Assembly (NCBI GenBank): GCA_016788635.1
Contig: JAEUSU010000008.1
Location: 186,001 to 250,000, forward strand
Source of the DNA: Flavobacteriales bacterium
Lineage (GTDB): Bacteria; Bacteroidota; Bacteroidia; Flavobacteriales_F; PHOS-HE28
Length of the DNA: 64,000 nt
Direction: 5' to 3'
Part shown: positions 33,550-42,223 of the stretch, in pieces
Layout: every line of letters starts with the position of its first letter
Numbering within the stretch: the first letter of the stretch is position 1
Notes under the pieces: generated by a model
Database searches by the model: none
Seen by the model: only the letters and a program-made list of their open reading frames with translations
What the model was told of the DNA's origin: nothing
Made by a program: the position numbers and the translations under genes

Positions 33550-33828
33550 TCACTTCACCTTGTTGGAGAGATCGGCACCGGCCTTGAACTTCACGACCTT
33601 CTTGGCAGCGATCTTGATCTCCTTACCGGTCTGGGGGTTGCGGCCTTTGCGAGCAGCACGCTTGGTGATGCTGAAGGTGCCGAAGCCCACGAGGGCCACG
33701 CGCTCACCCTTCTTCAGGGCCTTGGTGGTGTTGTTCACGAAGGCGTCCAGTGCACGCTTCGCATCCGCCTTGGAGATCTTCGCTTCAGCGGCGATCGACT
33801 CGATCAGTTCAGCTTTGTTCAAGCCCAT
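33550..33828 (-). CDS. HU family DNA-binding protein
   Basis: 92 residues, standard HU/IHF size. [30 protein letters not shown] is the helical dimerisation region; [28 protein letters not shown] is the beta-arm signature that bends DNA, ending [19 protein letters not shown] complete TTG-N19-TACATTTG promoter lies upstream and a terminator follows. Bacteroidota often have several HU paralogues; the subfamily is not decided here. Confidence 0.96.
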   Translation of the reverse strand: MGLNKAELIESIAAEAKISKADAKRALDAFVNNTTKALKKGERVALVGFGTFSITKRAARKGRNPQTGKEIKIAAKKVVKFKAGADLSNKVK

Positions 33829-33868
33829 GGTAGTTTGGTTTTGAGTTGTTTGTTTAGGAACTCGTGGA

Positions 33869-33898
33869 CAAATGTATCCGCAAACGCAGGCCCGTCAA
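33869..33898 (-). promoter_or_regulatory. Complete Bacteroidota-type promoter of the HU gene
   Basis: On the minus strand: -33 TTG (33898-33896), 19-base spacer, -7 TACATTTG (33876-33869). This is the full primary-sigma (sigma-ABfr type) architecture of Bacteroidota. The ATG lies 41 bases beyond the -7 box. Confidence 0.7.
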
Positions 33899-34050
33899 GG
33901 GTTTCCCGTGGTTCGGCCGGAAAATGTTGAAAAATCTGGGGGTTTGTTGATAAGTGCGCCTGTATCCCGCTACCAGCAAGGGTTTCCGGAAGTGGCGCTC
34001 GCCGCAATACGCATGCCGGGGTAAACGCGCCGATCGGACACCCCGTCAGG

Positions 34051-35010
34051 TCACCCCAGGTGCACATCGGGTCGCTCGCCCTGCCCCCGAACGAACTCGG
34101 AGGCGGCCATACGCCGCCGGCCTTCAAGCTGCACCTCCAACAGGCGCAGCACGCCATCCGCGCAGCACACCGTGAGGTCGTCATTCCGCATGCGGACCAC
34201 CCCCGGCCCCCCGAACAAAGCCTGGTCGGTGCGTTGTGTGCGCAGCACTTTGAAGTGCTGCACGGGGCGGTCCCCTTCCTGCCAGGTGGTCCATGCACCC
34301 GGGTGCGGACTGAGGCCGCGGATGTGATCATGCACCTGTTGCATGGGGCGGTCCCATGCAATGCGGCTGTTGTCCGCTGTTAGCTTGGGTGCGGCATGCA
34401 GGGTGCCGGCATGCGACATGTCCTGCTGCCCCCTGCGCGGTGCAGTGCCGGCAAGGACCTCCCTGACCGTGCGCACCACGAGCGTGGCACCGGTTGCTGC
34501 CAGGCGGTCGTGCACCTCCCCGGCCGTGTCGTCCGCACCGATGTCGATGGCGTCCTGGTGGATGACATCCCCCGTGTCGATGCGCTCGGTGATGTAAAAG
34601 GTGGTGACCCCGGTGCGGACCTCGCCGTTGATCACCGCCCAATTGATCGGCGCCGCACCGCGGTAGTCCGGCAGGAGCGAGGCGTGCAGGTTGATGGTGC
34701 CGAGCGGGGGCGAAGTGTACACCGCACGGGGCAGCTTGCGGAAGGCCACCACCACAATGACCGCAGGCGCCAGGGTGCTCAACGCGGTGATGAACCCGGG
34801 ATCATCCATCCGTTCGGGTTGCAGCACGGGAAGGGAAAGCTCCAGGGCGCGCTGCTTCACGGCGGATGGCCGCAATTGGAGCCCGCGCCCGGCCGGCCGG
34901 TCCGGTGCCGTGACCACACCGGCGATGGGAATGCCCGCCGCATGGAGCGCATCGAGCGAGCGCACCGCGAAGGGTGGCGTGCCCATGAAGAGGATGGAGC
35001 GTTCGTTCAC
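34051..35010 (-). CDS. fmt: Methionyl-tRNA formyltransferase
   Basis: 319 residues. ILFMGTPPFAVRSLDAL begins the hydrolase-like fold; NLHASLLPDYRGAAPINWAVINGE carries the catalytic Asn-His and the SLLPxYRG signature; GVTTFYITERIDTGDVIHQD completes the active site (Asp). The C-terminal domain binds tRNA. It formylates Met-tRNAi with 10-formyl-THF. Its ATG overlaps the upstream DNA glycosylase stop by four bases, and RecQ precedes that: a three-gene minus-strand operon. Confidence 0.95.
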   Translation of the reverse strand: MNERSILFMGTPPFAVRSLDALHAAGIPIAGVVTAPDRPAGRGLQLRPSAVKQRALELSLPVLQPERMDDPGFITALSTLAPAVIVVVAFRKLPRAVYTSPPLGTINLHASLLPDYRGAAPINWAVINGEVRTGVTTFYITERIDTGDVIHQDAIDIGADDTAGEVHDRLAATGATLVVRTVREVLAGTAPRRGQQDMSHAGTLHAAPKLTADNSRIAWDRPMQQVHDHIRGLSPHPGAWTTWQEGDRPVQHFKVLRTQRTDQALFGGPGVVRMRNDDLTVCCADGVLRLLEVQLEGRRRMAASEFVRGQGERPDVHLG

Positions 35011-35606
35011 GGCAGCGAAGCAACGAGATCGGGCGCGATGTGGAAGCGATAGGGCAGCAACGCATCGGCCCCGGCGTAGTCCACTCCGACCCGTGGACCA
35101 CTCACCACATCGCGATCAGGTATGCGGATGCTGCGGTCCTCGATCCATACCCGGTCACCGAGCAGGTCCGCACCATCGAGCGCATGTGTGATACCCAGCG
35201 CCTGCGACACGTTGCCCGGGCCGGATGTGGTGAGCACAGCGCGCCCGCCGCGACGGACCTTCATTTCCGCAAGCCCTTCCAAGGGGGCCAGCGCACGCAC
35301 GAGCACCGCATGGGGCACGCCCGCTTCATGCGTCACCACATTGAAGAGGTGATGGATGCCATAGCAGAGGAAGACGTAGGCCGTTCCGCCCGGTGCGTAC
35401 ATGGACGCGTTCCGCTTGGTGTGCCGGCCACCAAAGGCATGCGAGGCCCGGTCGGTGATACCTGCGTATGCCTCGGTCTCGGTGATGATGCCGGATGTGC
35501 GCCGCCCATCAAGCTGCGTGACCAGCACCTTGCCGAGCAGTTCGCGCGAGAGGCGCACCACATCGTGATGCATGTAGAACGCGCGGGGCAGTGGGTCGTG
35601 CGGCAT
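35007..35606 (-). CDS. 3-methyladenine DNA glycosylase (MPG/AAG family)
   Basis: 199 residues. The family motif ELLGKVLVTQLDGRRTSGIITETEAYAG, DRASHAFGGRHTKRNASMY, and FLCYGIHHLFNVVT are clear; GPGNVSQALGIT lies near the active site. The enzyme excises 3-methyladenine and hypoxanthine in base-excision repair. Start ATG 35606 (MPHDPLPRAFYMHHD); the long upstream extension overlaps recQ and is not homologous. Coupled to fmt downstream and four bases from the recQ stop, so it forms an operon with the helicase. Confidence 0.93.
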   Translation of the reverse strand: MPHDPLPRAFYMHHDVVRLSRELLGKVLVTQLDGRRTSGIITETEAYAGITDRASHAFGGRHTKRNASMYAPGGTAYVFLCYGIHHLFNVVTHEAGVPHAVLVRALAPLEGLAEMKVRRGGRAVLTTSGPGNVSQALGITHALDGADLLGDRVWIEDRSIRIPDRDVVSGPRVGVDYAGADALLPYRFHIAPDLVASLP

Positions 35607-35610
35607 GCGC

Positions 35611-37404
35611 TCAGGAGCTTCCTTCGCCCGGTGGTGCATCGGCGGCCCAGCGCGCGGCCAGCGGTTCCGATACCATGCTTCCATCAGGGGCGGTGGCTGT
35701 TGCGCGAGCGCGGCAGAGGTCGCAGCGTCCGCAGTCGGCGCCATCGGCATCGCCGAAGTAGGTGCGCAGGTGGCGCTCACGGCAGCCTGCGCCCAGGTTG
35801 AGATAGTCACACATGGTACGCGCGCGCGTACGCGCGCGCGAAAGGCGATCGGCCAGCGCCTCTGGTGAGAGCAGGATGCGTGTGGCGTCCAACCGGGGGC
35901 AGAGGAGGGTCACCAGCGGATCGTCCGTCCGCTCGCGGTAGTGGAGCACGCCCATGCGGTGCAGCTCATGCAAGGCCTTCCGCACGCGGTCCACCGACCA
36001 CTTGAGGTGCTGCGCGGCACGCTCCTCATCAATGCGCACCGGCTCCTCGAACAGACCGCCGTGCATGCGCAGCAGCACTTCCACCAACGGCCCCAGCCGT
36101 TGGTCGCGCACACGGATGTCATACACCGTGCGGTGCGGTGCGGTGATGATCGCGCGTGAGGGATCATGCACCCCCTCGCTCAGGGCCACGAGACCATCGA
36201 GCTCCAGCGCCTTCATGGCATTGGCCACCTGCACCACCGGCAGGTCGGTGCGCCGCGCGAGTTCCTGAAGGTCCAACCGGTAGGCTTCATGCGCACCGGA
36301 ACCCAGGGCTATGCGATGCAGGTCGGCAAAGGCCTGGTACACGCGGCGCACATCGGCCAGTGGTGGAAAGGACGCCTCGGCCTTTTCCAGCAGGCGTTCG
36401 GCGTCACCTGGGGCATTCAGCAACACCGCCAGGGCGGGTAGGCGGTCGCGCCCGGCGCGGCCGGCTTCCTGGTAGTAGCTCTCGATGTCCTGCGGAGGTG
36501 TCCAGTGCACCACGAGCCGCACATCGGCCTTGTCGATGCCCATGCCGAAAGCGGTGGTGGCCACCACGAAACGCACCGCATCGCTGGACCACGCCTTTTG
36601 CACGCGATCGCGCTCGGCATGGTCCAGACCGGCATGGTAGGGCGCTGCCGTGAACCCGTGATGGCGCAGCAGGTCGGCCACGCGCACGGTGCTCTTGCGC
36701 TCGCGCACGTATACGATGGCTGTACCCGTGGTGCGTTGGGCCAGGCGCAGCAGCCGTCCACTGCGGTCCTCGCCATGGGTCACCCACCAGGTGAGCTCGG
36801 GCCGCGCGAAGTCGCCGCGCAACAGGTTCGGTGCGCGGAAGGCGAGCTTCTCCATGATGTCACCCGCCACTTCGGGGGTGGCCGTGGCGGTAAGGGCCAC
36901 GATGGGCACCTGTGGGAAGGTCTCCCGCAGGGTGGTGATGCGCAGGTAGGAGGGGCGGAAGTCATAGCCCCATTGTGAGATGCAATGCGCCTCGTCCACC
37001 GCGATGAGGCCGATGGGCAGGTGTGCAAGGCGGGCACGGAACAAGTCGGTCTGTAGCCGCTCCGGTGACACATAGAGAAAAGCGCGCTTGCCGGCCGCAC
37101 AACTTTCCAGCGCATGGTCCACTTCGGTGCGTGACATGCCGGAGGTGATGGACACGGCCAGGATGCCCTTTTCACGCAGGCGTTCCACCTGGTCCTTCAT
37201 GAGCGCGATGAGCGGCGACACCACCAGGCACATGCGCTCCATGGCCAGCGCAGGCACTTGAAAGCAGAGGCTCTTACCGCCGCCAGTGGGCAGCAGCGCG
37301 AGCGTGTCGCGGCCCTCGAGTACCGAGCGGATCACGCGCTCCTGCAGGGGCCTGAAGTCCGCATGGCCCCACGTGTCGCGCAGCACGGCATGGATGTCCT
37401 TCAT
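35611..37404 (-). CDS. recQ: RecQ family ATP-dependent DNA helicase
   Basis: 597 residues. Helicase motifs: LLPTGGGKSLCFQVPAL (Walker A), VDEAHCISQWGYDFRP (DEAH), LTATATPEV (motif III), GMGIDKADVRLVVHW and YYQEAGRAGRDRLPA (motif VI). The zinc-binding RQC-like end has MCDYLNLGAGCRERHL and DCGRCDLCRA cysteines, though the cysteine cluster sits at the far C-terminus; no HRDC domain follows, and an extra winged-helix-like segment lies at 390-520. It unwinds 3'-5' in recombination repair. A perfect 22-bp GC palindrome (35819-35840) lies inside the gene. Confidence 0.93.
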   Translation of the reverse strand: MKDIHAVLRDTWGHADFRPLQERVIRSVLEGRDTLALLPTGGGKSLCFQVPALAMERMCLVVSPLIALMKDQVERLREKGILAVSITSGMSRTEVDHALESCAAGKRAFLYVSPERLQTDLFRARLAHLPIGLIAVDEAHCISQWGYDFRPSYLRITTLRETFPQVPIVALTATATPEVAGDIMEKLAFRAPNLLRGDFARPELTWWVTHGEDRSGRLLRLAQRTTGTAIVYVRERKSTVRVADLLRHHGFTAAPYHAGLDHAERDRVQKAWSSDAVRFVVATTAFGMGIDKADVRLVVHWTPPQDIESYYQEAGRAGRDRLPALAVLLNAPGDAERLLEKAEASFPPLADVRRVYQAFADLHRIALGSGAHEAYRLDLQELARRTDLPVVQVANAMKALELDGLVALSEGVHDPSRAIITAPHRTVYDIRVRDQRLGPLVEVLLRMHGGLFEEPVRIDEERAAQHLKWSVDRVRKALHELHRMGVLHYRERTDDPLVTLLCPRLDATRILLSPEALADRLSRARTRARTMCDYLNLGAGCRERHLRTYFGDADGADCGRCDLCRARATATAPDGSMVSEPLAARWAADAPPGEGSS

Positions 37405-37466
37405 GGAAGCGAACGGGAAGGTGGTGATGAATGGCGGCCGGTAGGGGCACAGGTGGCCGGGTGCAC

Positions 37467-37474
37467 TACATTTG
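37467..37474 (+). promoter_or_regulatory. Candidate -7 box for the branched-chain aminotransferase gene
   Basis: TACATTTG, a full match to TAnnTTTG and identical to the HU and bTHX boxes, ends 22 bases before the ATG. The -33 region lacks a TTG at the expected distance. Confidence 0.5.
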
Positions 37475-37496
37475 GCCGTACCAATACGGACCGCGC

Positions 37497-38567
37497 ATGA
37501 TCACAACCGGGCAAAAGATAGCCATACAGCGCACCACGAAGTCACGGCTTCCGGAGACGGACCTCGACCAGATCAAGTTCGGGCGCACGTTCAGCGACCA
37601 CATGGTGGTGATGGACTATCGTGATGGCGCCTGGCAGGCACCCACCATCGTTCCTTTCGGCGATCTGCGCATGTCGCCCGCCACGCTGGTGCTGCATTAC
37701 AGCCAGACCATCTTCGAAGGGCTGAAGGCGTACAAGGGCGAAGGCGGCCAGGTGAACCTCTTCCGCCCGCAGGCGAACATCGCGCGCATGAACCGCAGTA
37801 CGCACCGCATGTGCATGCCGCACATCCCTGAGGACGTGTTCCTTGAAGCGCTGGTGGAGCTCGTGCGGCTGGACAAGGATTGGATCCCACAGGGCGAGGA
37901 GGCGGCCATGTACATACGTCCCTTCATGTTCGCCAGCGATGAGTATATCGGTGTGCGCCCCAGCGAGAGCTACCGCTTCATGATCTTCACCTGCCCGGTG
38001 CGCGGCTACTACAAGGAGGCGGTGCGCGTGAAGATCGAGACGGAGTACAGCCGTGCCTTCCCCGGTGGCACCGGCACGGCCAAGTGCGGCGGCAACTATG
38101 CCGGTGCGCTGTACCCCGCCAAGCTGGGCCAGGACAAGGGATTCCATCAGCTCGTATGGACGGACGCCAAGGAGCACCGCTTCATCGAGGAGAGCGGCAC
38201 CATGAACATCTTCTTCCATCTGGGTGACAAATTGGTGACCCCTGCATTGAGCGGGACCATCCTCGACGGCATCACGCGGGACAGCATCATCGAAATGGCC
38301 AGGGCGGAGGGCATCACCGTGGAGGAGCGACCGATCACCGTGGCGGAGATCGTGGCGGGGTTGCGCAACGCCACCCTGCACGAGGCCTTCGGCACCGGCA
38401 CGGCGGCCACCATCGCCCACATCCAGACCATTGCGCTGGGCGAGGAGGTCTTCGACCTGCCGGCGCTCACAGACAGCTCACATTCGGTGCATCTGGGCCG
38501 CAAGCTGGATGAGATCCGGCGTGGCGCCGTGGCTGATACGCGCGGCTGGCTGGTCAACGTGGCGTAA
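37497..38567 (+). CDS. ilvE: Branched-chain amino acid aminotransferase
   Basis: 356 residues, group II branched-chain type. Signatures: VLHYSQTIFEGLKAYKGEGG, YIRPFMFASDEYIGVRPS, the PLP lysine in GTAKCGGNYAGALYPAK, and EHRFIEESGTMNIFF. It transaminates Leu, Ile and Val with 2-oxoglutarate. ATG 37497 begins MITTGQKIAIQ; an ATG at 37431 adds residues of no similarity. A TACATTTG box lies 22 bases upstream and a terminator follows. Divergent from recQ. Confidence 0.95.
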   Translation: MITTGQKIAIQRTTKSRLPETDLDQIKFGRTFSDHMVVMDYRDGAWQAPTIVPFGDLRMSPATLVLHYSQTIFEGLKAYKGEGGQVNLFRPQANIARMNRSTHRMCMPHIPEDVFLEALVELVRLDKDWIPQGEEAAMYIRPFMFASDEYIGVRPSESYRFMIFTCPVRGYYKEAVRVKIETEYSRAFPGGTGTAKCGGNYAGALYPAKLGQDKGFHQLVWTDAKEHRFIEESGTMNIFFHLGDKLVTPALSGTILDGITRDSIIEMARAEGITVEERPITVAEIVAGLRNATLHEAFGTGTAATIAHIQTIALGEEVFDLPALTDSSHSVHLGRKLDEIRRGAVADTRGWLVNVA

Positions 38568-38584
38568 CGAACGATCCTCGCGTG

Positions 38585-38617
38585 AAGGCCGGGCTCAATG
38601 TCCGGCCTTCGCTTTTT
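38585..38617 (+). terminator. Rho-independent terminator of ilvE
   Basis: AAGGCCGG (38585-38592) pairs with CCGGCCTT (38602-38609) around a 9-base loop, followed by CGC and T5 (38613-38617). The stop codon of the convergent J-domain gene lies inside the loop region. Confidence 0.8.
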
Positions 38618-39086
38618 CCGGAGGGTGCATCAGGCCGGCCATGCTGTCGGGCAGCACGGCGATGCCCGGTATGCAGGCGAAGAGCATGGCCGCAGGCCAT
38701 CCATCCATCAAGACCTGCCAGGTGGTGCCGGCCACCAGCACAAGCCCGAAGCACAGGCCGGTAAGGTGCAGCCCCAGGTAGGCGAAGCGCGGGATACCGG
38801 GGTCGATGCGCAGGACGCGACGCTGGTGACGGTGTGTGGTAGGCTTTGTGGATGCTGATGATCGGCTCCGTTCACGCAGGCGCTCGTCCACCCAGGCGCG
38901 CAGGCGTGCATCACTCAGCAGTTCATAGGCCAGTCTTGCACGTTTGAACGCTTCCGCCGCGTGGGGCGATGGGTTCACATCCGGATGGAAGCGCTTGGCC
39001 TTTTCACGCCAGGCCCGCCGCACCGCTTCGTCATCCGCATCACGCGGCACACCCAGCAGGCTGTATGGATCGGCCGGGGTGTGCAT
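38595..39086 (-). CDS. J-domain membrane protein (DnaJ-like)
   Basis: 163 residues. Residues 7-66 are a J domain (PYSLLGVPRDADDEAVRRAWREKAKRFHPDVNP) with the HPD tripeptide that stimulates DnaK. Residues 70-95 are basic and Ser-rich; two hydrophobic segments follow (LGLHLTGLCFGLVLVAGTTW and AAMLFACIPGIAVL), so the protein is a membrane-anchored Hsp40 and lacks the G/F and zinc-finger domains of true DnaJ. Its role is probably local recruitment of DnaK to a membrane substrate. It is on the same strand as SixA and a hypothetical gene, 112 bases away. Confidence 0.8.
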   Translation of the reverse strand: MHTPADPYSLLGVPRDADDEAVRRAWREKAKRFHPDVNPSPHAAEAFKRARLAYELLSDARLRAWVDERLRERSRSSASTKPTTHRHQRRVLRIDPGIPRFAYLGLHLTGLCFGLVLVAGTTWQVLMDGWPAAMLFACIPGIAVLPDSMAGLMHPPEKAKAGH

Positions 39087-39198
39087 GGTGGTGCGCAGTA
39101 TGTGTTCGGGCCTTGATGGCCTGCGAAAAGGCCATCAGGCACAGGAAAGGTAGGCGATCAGGTCCCCCGGCGAACATGGCAGGTGTTGGCCTTCGCGT

Positions 39199-39702
39199 TC
39201 AGGACTGCCCCTGATGCCGCTTCGGATGGTCGAACCAGACCAGTGTGCCCAGGTCACGCGTCACGGCGGCCCACTCCTTCACCGGAAAGTCGATGCGCAC
39301 GATGCCGCAGGTGGGCAGGTTGCCGATGTCTTCACTACTGAGGTATTCCACCAGTTCGGTAAAGCCCGGGTTGTGCCCGAACAGCATCACCCGGTCGGCA
39401 GTGGGCGGCAACACGTTCACCACGTGCAGCAATACGCGGTGGTCCGCCAGGTAGATGGAGCGGTCCTGCAGGATGTCCTTCTCTGCGATGTCCATGGCCT
39501 GTGCGAACGCACGCGCCGTGGTGATCGCACGGTTGGCCGGGCTGCTCACCAGCAGGTCCACCGGCTCGCCGCGCTCCTTGAACACGCGCGCCATGAAAGG
39601 TGCATTGCGCTCACCGCGTGTGTTCAGCGGACGGTCGAAGTCATCCAGGGTGGGAACGCTCCGGTCGCTCTTCGCATGGCGGCAGAGGTAGAGCGTTTTC
39701 AT
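39199..39702 (-). CDS. sixA: SixA-type phosphohistidine phosphatase
   Basis: 167 residues. LYLCRHAKSDRSVP gives the RHA catalytic motif (His in RHAKS); DRPLNTRGERNAPFMA, VSSPANRAITTA and LFGHNPGFTEL complete the histidine phosphatase family. SixA removes phosphate from a histidine of phosphotransfer domains. It lies 9 bases after a hypothetical gene on the same strand, with which it is probably co-transcribed. Confidence 0.88.
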   Translation of the reverse strand: MKTLYLCRHAKSDRSVPTLDDFDRPLNTRGERNAPFMARVFKERGEPVDLLVSSPANRAITTARAFAQAMDIAEKDILQDRSIYLADHRVLLHVVNVLPPTADRVMLFGHNPGFTELVEYLSSEDIGNLPTCGIVRIDFPVKEWAAVTRDLGTLVWFDHPKRHQGQS

Positions 39703-39711
39703 GGTGCATGG

Positions 39712-40155
39712 TCAAAGCCTTCCCCAGCGCTTCAATCCGTCCAGCAGGCCGTTCAGCACCAGGTTGGCCTCCGTGGTGATGGGCAGCTCCAGCAACGCGC
39801 GCTTGCCTTCGGTGGCCGCGCCCACTGCCGGTGAATTGCGGCTGATCTCCAGCAACAGCTCACGCGGGTATTCACCCTGGAAGCGCAGGTGCAGCATTTC
39901 GCCGCCCGCGAGCCGCAGGCGGTAGAGTGGATAGGGCGTGGCCGGGTCGTACCAGCCCTCGTCATGCTCCAGCACGTGGCCTTCCCGGCTCAGGTCGGTG
40001 GCCCATTGGTCGAGCACGAAGTGGAGCACGTCCTCCACGAAGATGGAAGGGTCGCGCGGAAGCTGGTATTGATTGAGGTCCAGCGGGGCCAGCAGGCGTG
40101 AGCGAGTCTGGCGCAGGGTCGCTGTCAGGTGGTCCAGTTGGTCGGTGAAGGTCAT
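39712..40155 (-). CDS. Hypothetical protein
   Basis: 147 residues, no signal peptide or membrane segment. Features: an N-terminal coiled region (DQLDHLTATLRQTRSRLL), a charged middle, and EISRNSPAVGAATEGKRALLELPITTEANLVL near the end. I recognise no family. It is directly upstream of sixA (9-base gap), so the products may act together. Confidence 0.6.
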   Translation of the reverse strand: MTFTDQLDHLTATLRQTRSRLLAPLDLNQYQLPRDPSIFVEDVLHFVLDQWATDLSREGHVLEHDEGWYDPATPYPLYRLRLAGGEMLHLRFQGEYPRELLLEISRNSPAVGAATEGKRALLELPITTEANLVLNGLLDGLKRWGRL

Positions 40156-40280
40156 CGCGGCACGGTTCGTTCAGCGGCGGCAACGTATACCCCAATGGCA
40201 TGCCGGACAACAGGTGGGCCGAGGCGTTATCCACGATCGATCCCACGATCGGCCGCCCGGTGCCCGAACAGCCAGGAATG

Positions 40281-40301
40281 TGACGCACGTCATTGATGAC
40301 G
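40281..40301. promoter_or_regulatory. Overlapping TGACG/CGTCA inverted repeats before hsp20
   Basis: TGACG-CA-CGTCA (40281-40292) and CGTCAT-TG-ATGACG (40288-40301) share a half. The element overlaps the candidate -33 element of the hsp20 promoter, a good place for an operator. The factor is unknown. Confidence 0.4.
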
Positions 40302-40323
40302 CTCTATTGCAATGGTCACTTTG
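40293..40323 (+). promoter_or_regulatory. Candidate hsp20 promoter
   Basis: TTG (40293-40295), 20-base spacer, TCACTTTG (40316-40323), one mismatch from TAnnTTTG. The ATG follows 27 bases later. Overlaps the TGACG repeats. Confidence 0.4.
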
Positions 40324-40350
40324 TATCGTGAACCAGTAAAACACACTGCC

Positions 40351-40821
40351 ATGTCAACGCTCGTTCCATCCCGCAAGTCTTTGCTCTCACGTTTCTTCGA
40401 CGATGATGCCTTTGGTTTTCCCGAGGGCTTTCTCGATGATGAGCGCTTCAAGCCTGCGCGCTTGTTCGACCGACCGTTCTTCAAGGACGCGAACCTCCCC
40501 GCCGTGAACATCAAGGATAATTCCGATCACTTCGCCATCGAGCTTGCCGCTCCGGGCTACAAAAAGGATGACCTGAAGGTGAACGTGAAGGATGGTGTGC
40601 TCACCATCTCCAGCGAACGGAAGCAGGAGAGCGAGGAGGAGAAGAAGGGATACACCCGCAAGGAGTGGAGTTATGTATCCTTCAGCCGCTCCTTCGTGCT
40701 GCCGGAGCACACCGATCCGGACAGCTTGAAGGCCACGTTCGCCGATGGCGTGCTGAAGCTGACCTTGAACAAGGTGAAGGCCGTGCCCGAGGTGAAGGGG
40801 CGCGAGATCAAGATCGATTGA
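40351..40821 (+). CDS. Hsp20/alpha-crystallin family small heat shock protein
   Basis: 156 residues. The alpha-crystallin domain occupies about 50-150: VNIKDNSDHFAIELAAPGYKKDDLKVNVKDGVLTI, then FVLPEHTDPDSLKATFADGVLKLTL. It ends in a short C-terminal REIKID tail with the IxI-type anchor. It holds unfolded proteins for refolding by ClpB/DnaK (clpB is at 60992). ATG 40351 is chosen; an ATG 13 codons earlier adds residues encoded by the promoter. A strong terminator follows. Confidence 0.95.
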   Translation: MSTLVPSRKSLLSRFFDDDAFGFPEGFLDDERFKPARLFDRPFFKDANLPAVNIKDNSDHFAIELAAPGYKKDDLKVNVKDGVLTISSERKQESEEEKKGYTRKEWSYVSFSRSFVLPEHTDPDSLKATFADGVLKLTLNKVKAVPEVKGREIKID

Positions 40822-40860
40822 GTTCGCGGACCCCTGGTCGGATCCGTGGAACGTGGATGG

Positions 40861-40891
40861 GCGCGGGGTGCTGAGGCACTCCGCGCTTTTT
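40861..40891 (+). terminator. Rho-independent terminator of hsp20
   Basis: GCGCGGGGTGC (40861-40871) pairs with GCACTCCGCGC (40876-40886), one G-U, loop TGAG, then T5 (40887-40891). Confidence 0.9.
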
Positions 40892-40987
40892 CAGCGCCTT
40901 CAATAGGGTCTGACATTCATCAGCCCCGCATTGGAACGGCGGGTGCACCTTGCTTGAACGCACCGGAGCCTTGGGTGCCATGCATCA

Positions 40988-41500
40988 ATGACCGAACTTG
41001 AGTTCCGCCCACGCTTCCACTTCTTCACCCCGCTGGCGGCCGATGAGGTGAAGCGACGGATCGCTGCGCATGTGGTGGATGACAACGCACTGGGCCTCCA
41101 ACTGAAAGGCACGGGCCATCACCTCATCCTCCAGTTCCCGGTGAATAGCCAGCGCTCATGGACGCCGCAGATGGACCTGGACGTGGAGGTGGAGGAGGGG
41201 CGCACACGTGTGCGCTGCCTCATCGGTCCGTCGCCATCCATCTGGATGTTGTTCGTGGGAGGCTACCTGGGCTGCGTGGTGCTGGCCCTGCTGGGCATCT
41301 CCATCGGTGTGGCGCAGGGCATCGTGGGTGCACCGGTATGGGGCTACCTGCTGGTGGCCCCCACACCGTTCATCGCACTGGTGCTTTGGTTGCTGGCGCA
41401 GGAAGGCAAGCGCCGTTCACAGGACGCCATGCGCGCGTTGAAGACCTTTGTGGATGAGGCGCTCGGGTGTGACTGTTTCCGGCTGGCGGAAGAGGAATGA
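40988..41500 (+). CDS. Hypothetical membrane protein with two helices
   Basis: 170 residues. The first 85 are soluble (TELEFRPRFHFFTPLAADEVKRRIAAHV... a START-like or DUF fold is possible but unproven); two membrane helices follow at about 85-110 and 115-137 (LFVGGYLGCVVLALLGISIG, LVAPTPFIALVLWLL) and the end is charged with a CDC motif. No family recognised. It stands between hsp20 and a convergent outer-membrane gene. Confidence 0.6.
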   Translation: MTELEFRPRFHFFTPLAADEVKRRIAAHVVDDNALGLQLKGTGHHLILQFPVNSQRSWTPQMDLDVEVEEGRTRVRCLIGPSPSIWMLFVGGYLGCVVLALLGISIGVAQGIVGAPVWGYLLVAPTPFIALVLWLLAQEGKRRSQDAMRALKTFVDEALGCDCFRLAEEE

Positions 41501-41506
41501 CCGGGA

Positions 41507-42151
41507 TCAGCGGCCGCCGAAGCCCCCGAAGAGCAGCGCGATGCTCAGGAAGAAACCGTCGAGCTCGTCCGCATCGGTCTGTGGCAGCGACAGCCCGTCC
41601 ACATAGCGGTAGCCCGCCAGGATCGTCGGACGGAACCAGGGCGTGATGTTGAGGTCGCAGCCCAATGTGGGGGTGATGACGAACACGCGGTCCTCGATGT
41701 CACGCACCGCCGGGTTGTCCTGGGTGTGGAACTGGTCATCATCGAAGTCCCAGGTGGCGGCGCCCCAACCGAGCTGCAGCCCCACCACGGGGTGCACGGG
41801 TTTGTGCGGCATGGCGCTGTATTGGAACCAGAAGCCGCCGTGGCCGAAGGAAAGCTCGGCCTTCAGTGCCCGGTCCCTGTCCGTGAAGAAGATGTTGCGC
41901 TCCACCTGGGTGGTGAGGCCCATGCCGTAGCCGCCCACGAGCAGCCGCTGGCTGAAGAGCACACCACCACCGCCGCCCATGAAGCCGGAGATGCCGCTGA
42001 ACGCGTCGATGGAGCCGCCCTGCATCAGCAGGCCCCCGGCACCGCTCACGTGCAGCGGGCCAGCAAAGAGGTAGCGCGTTTCCGGTGCCTGCTGGGCCTG
42101 CAGGATCGATCCAGTGCCGAACAGGAGCAGAAGGGGAAGTTGGCGGATCAT
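41507..42151 (-). CDS. Hypothetical outer-membrane protein
   Basis: 214 residues from ATG 42151. A signal peptide is visible (IRQLPLLLLFGTGSILQAQ); the rest alternates hydrophobic and polar residues with many Gly and aromatic residues (GGYGMGLTTQVERNIFF, GFWFQYSAMPHK), consistent with a small beta-barrel, ending in a strand rich in Phe/Gly. No named family recognised. The long upstream frame extension overlaps the repeat element at 42224-42330 and was rejected. Confidence 0.65.
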   Translation of the reverse strand: MIRQLPLLLLFGTGSILQAQQAPETRYLFAGPLHVSGAGGLLMQGGSIDAFSGISGFMGGGGGVLFSQRLLVGGYGMGLTTQVERNIFFTDRDRALKAELSFGHGGFWFQYSAMPHKPVHPVVGLQLGWGAATWDFDDDQFHTQDNPAVRDIEDRVFVITPTLGCDLNITPWFRPTILAGYRYVDGLSLPQTDADELDGFFLSIALLFGGFGGR

Positions 42152-42223
42152 GGCGGCTGGGGATGGTACACAAAGGTGGTCGTGATGCGGGTCGCTTGCG
42201 CTGACGGTGGTCACTTGGTTCAC

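Noticed and set aside
35819..35840. Possible origin or integration site at the CG palindrome
   Set aside because: It is inside the recQ coding frame and no repeats or integrase are nearby.
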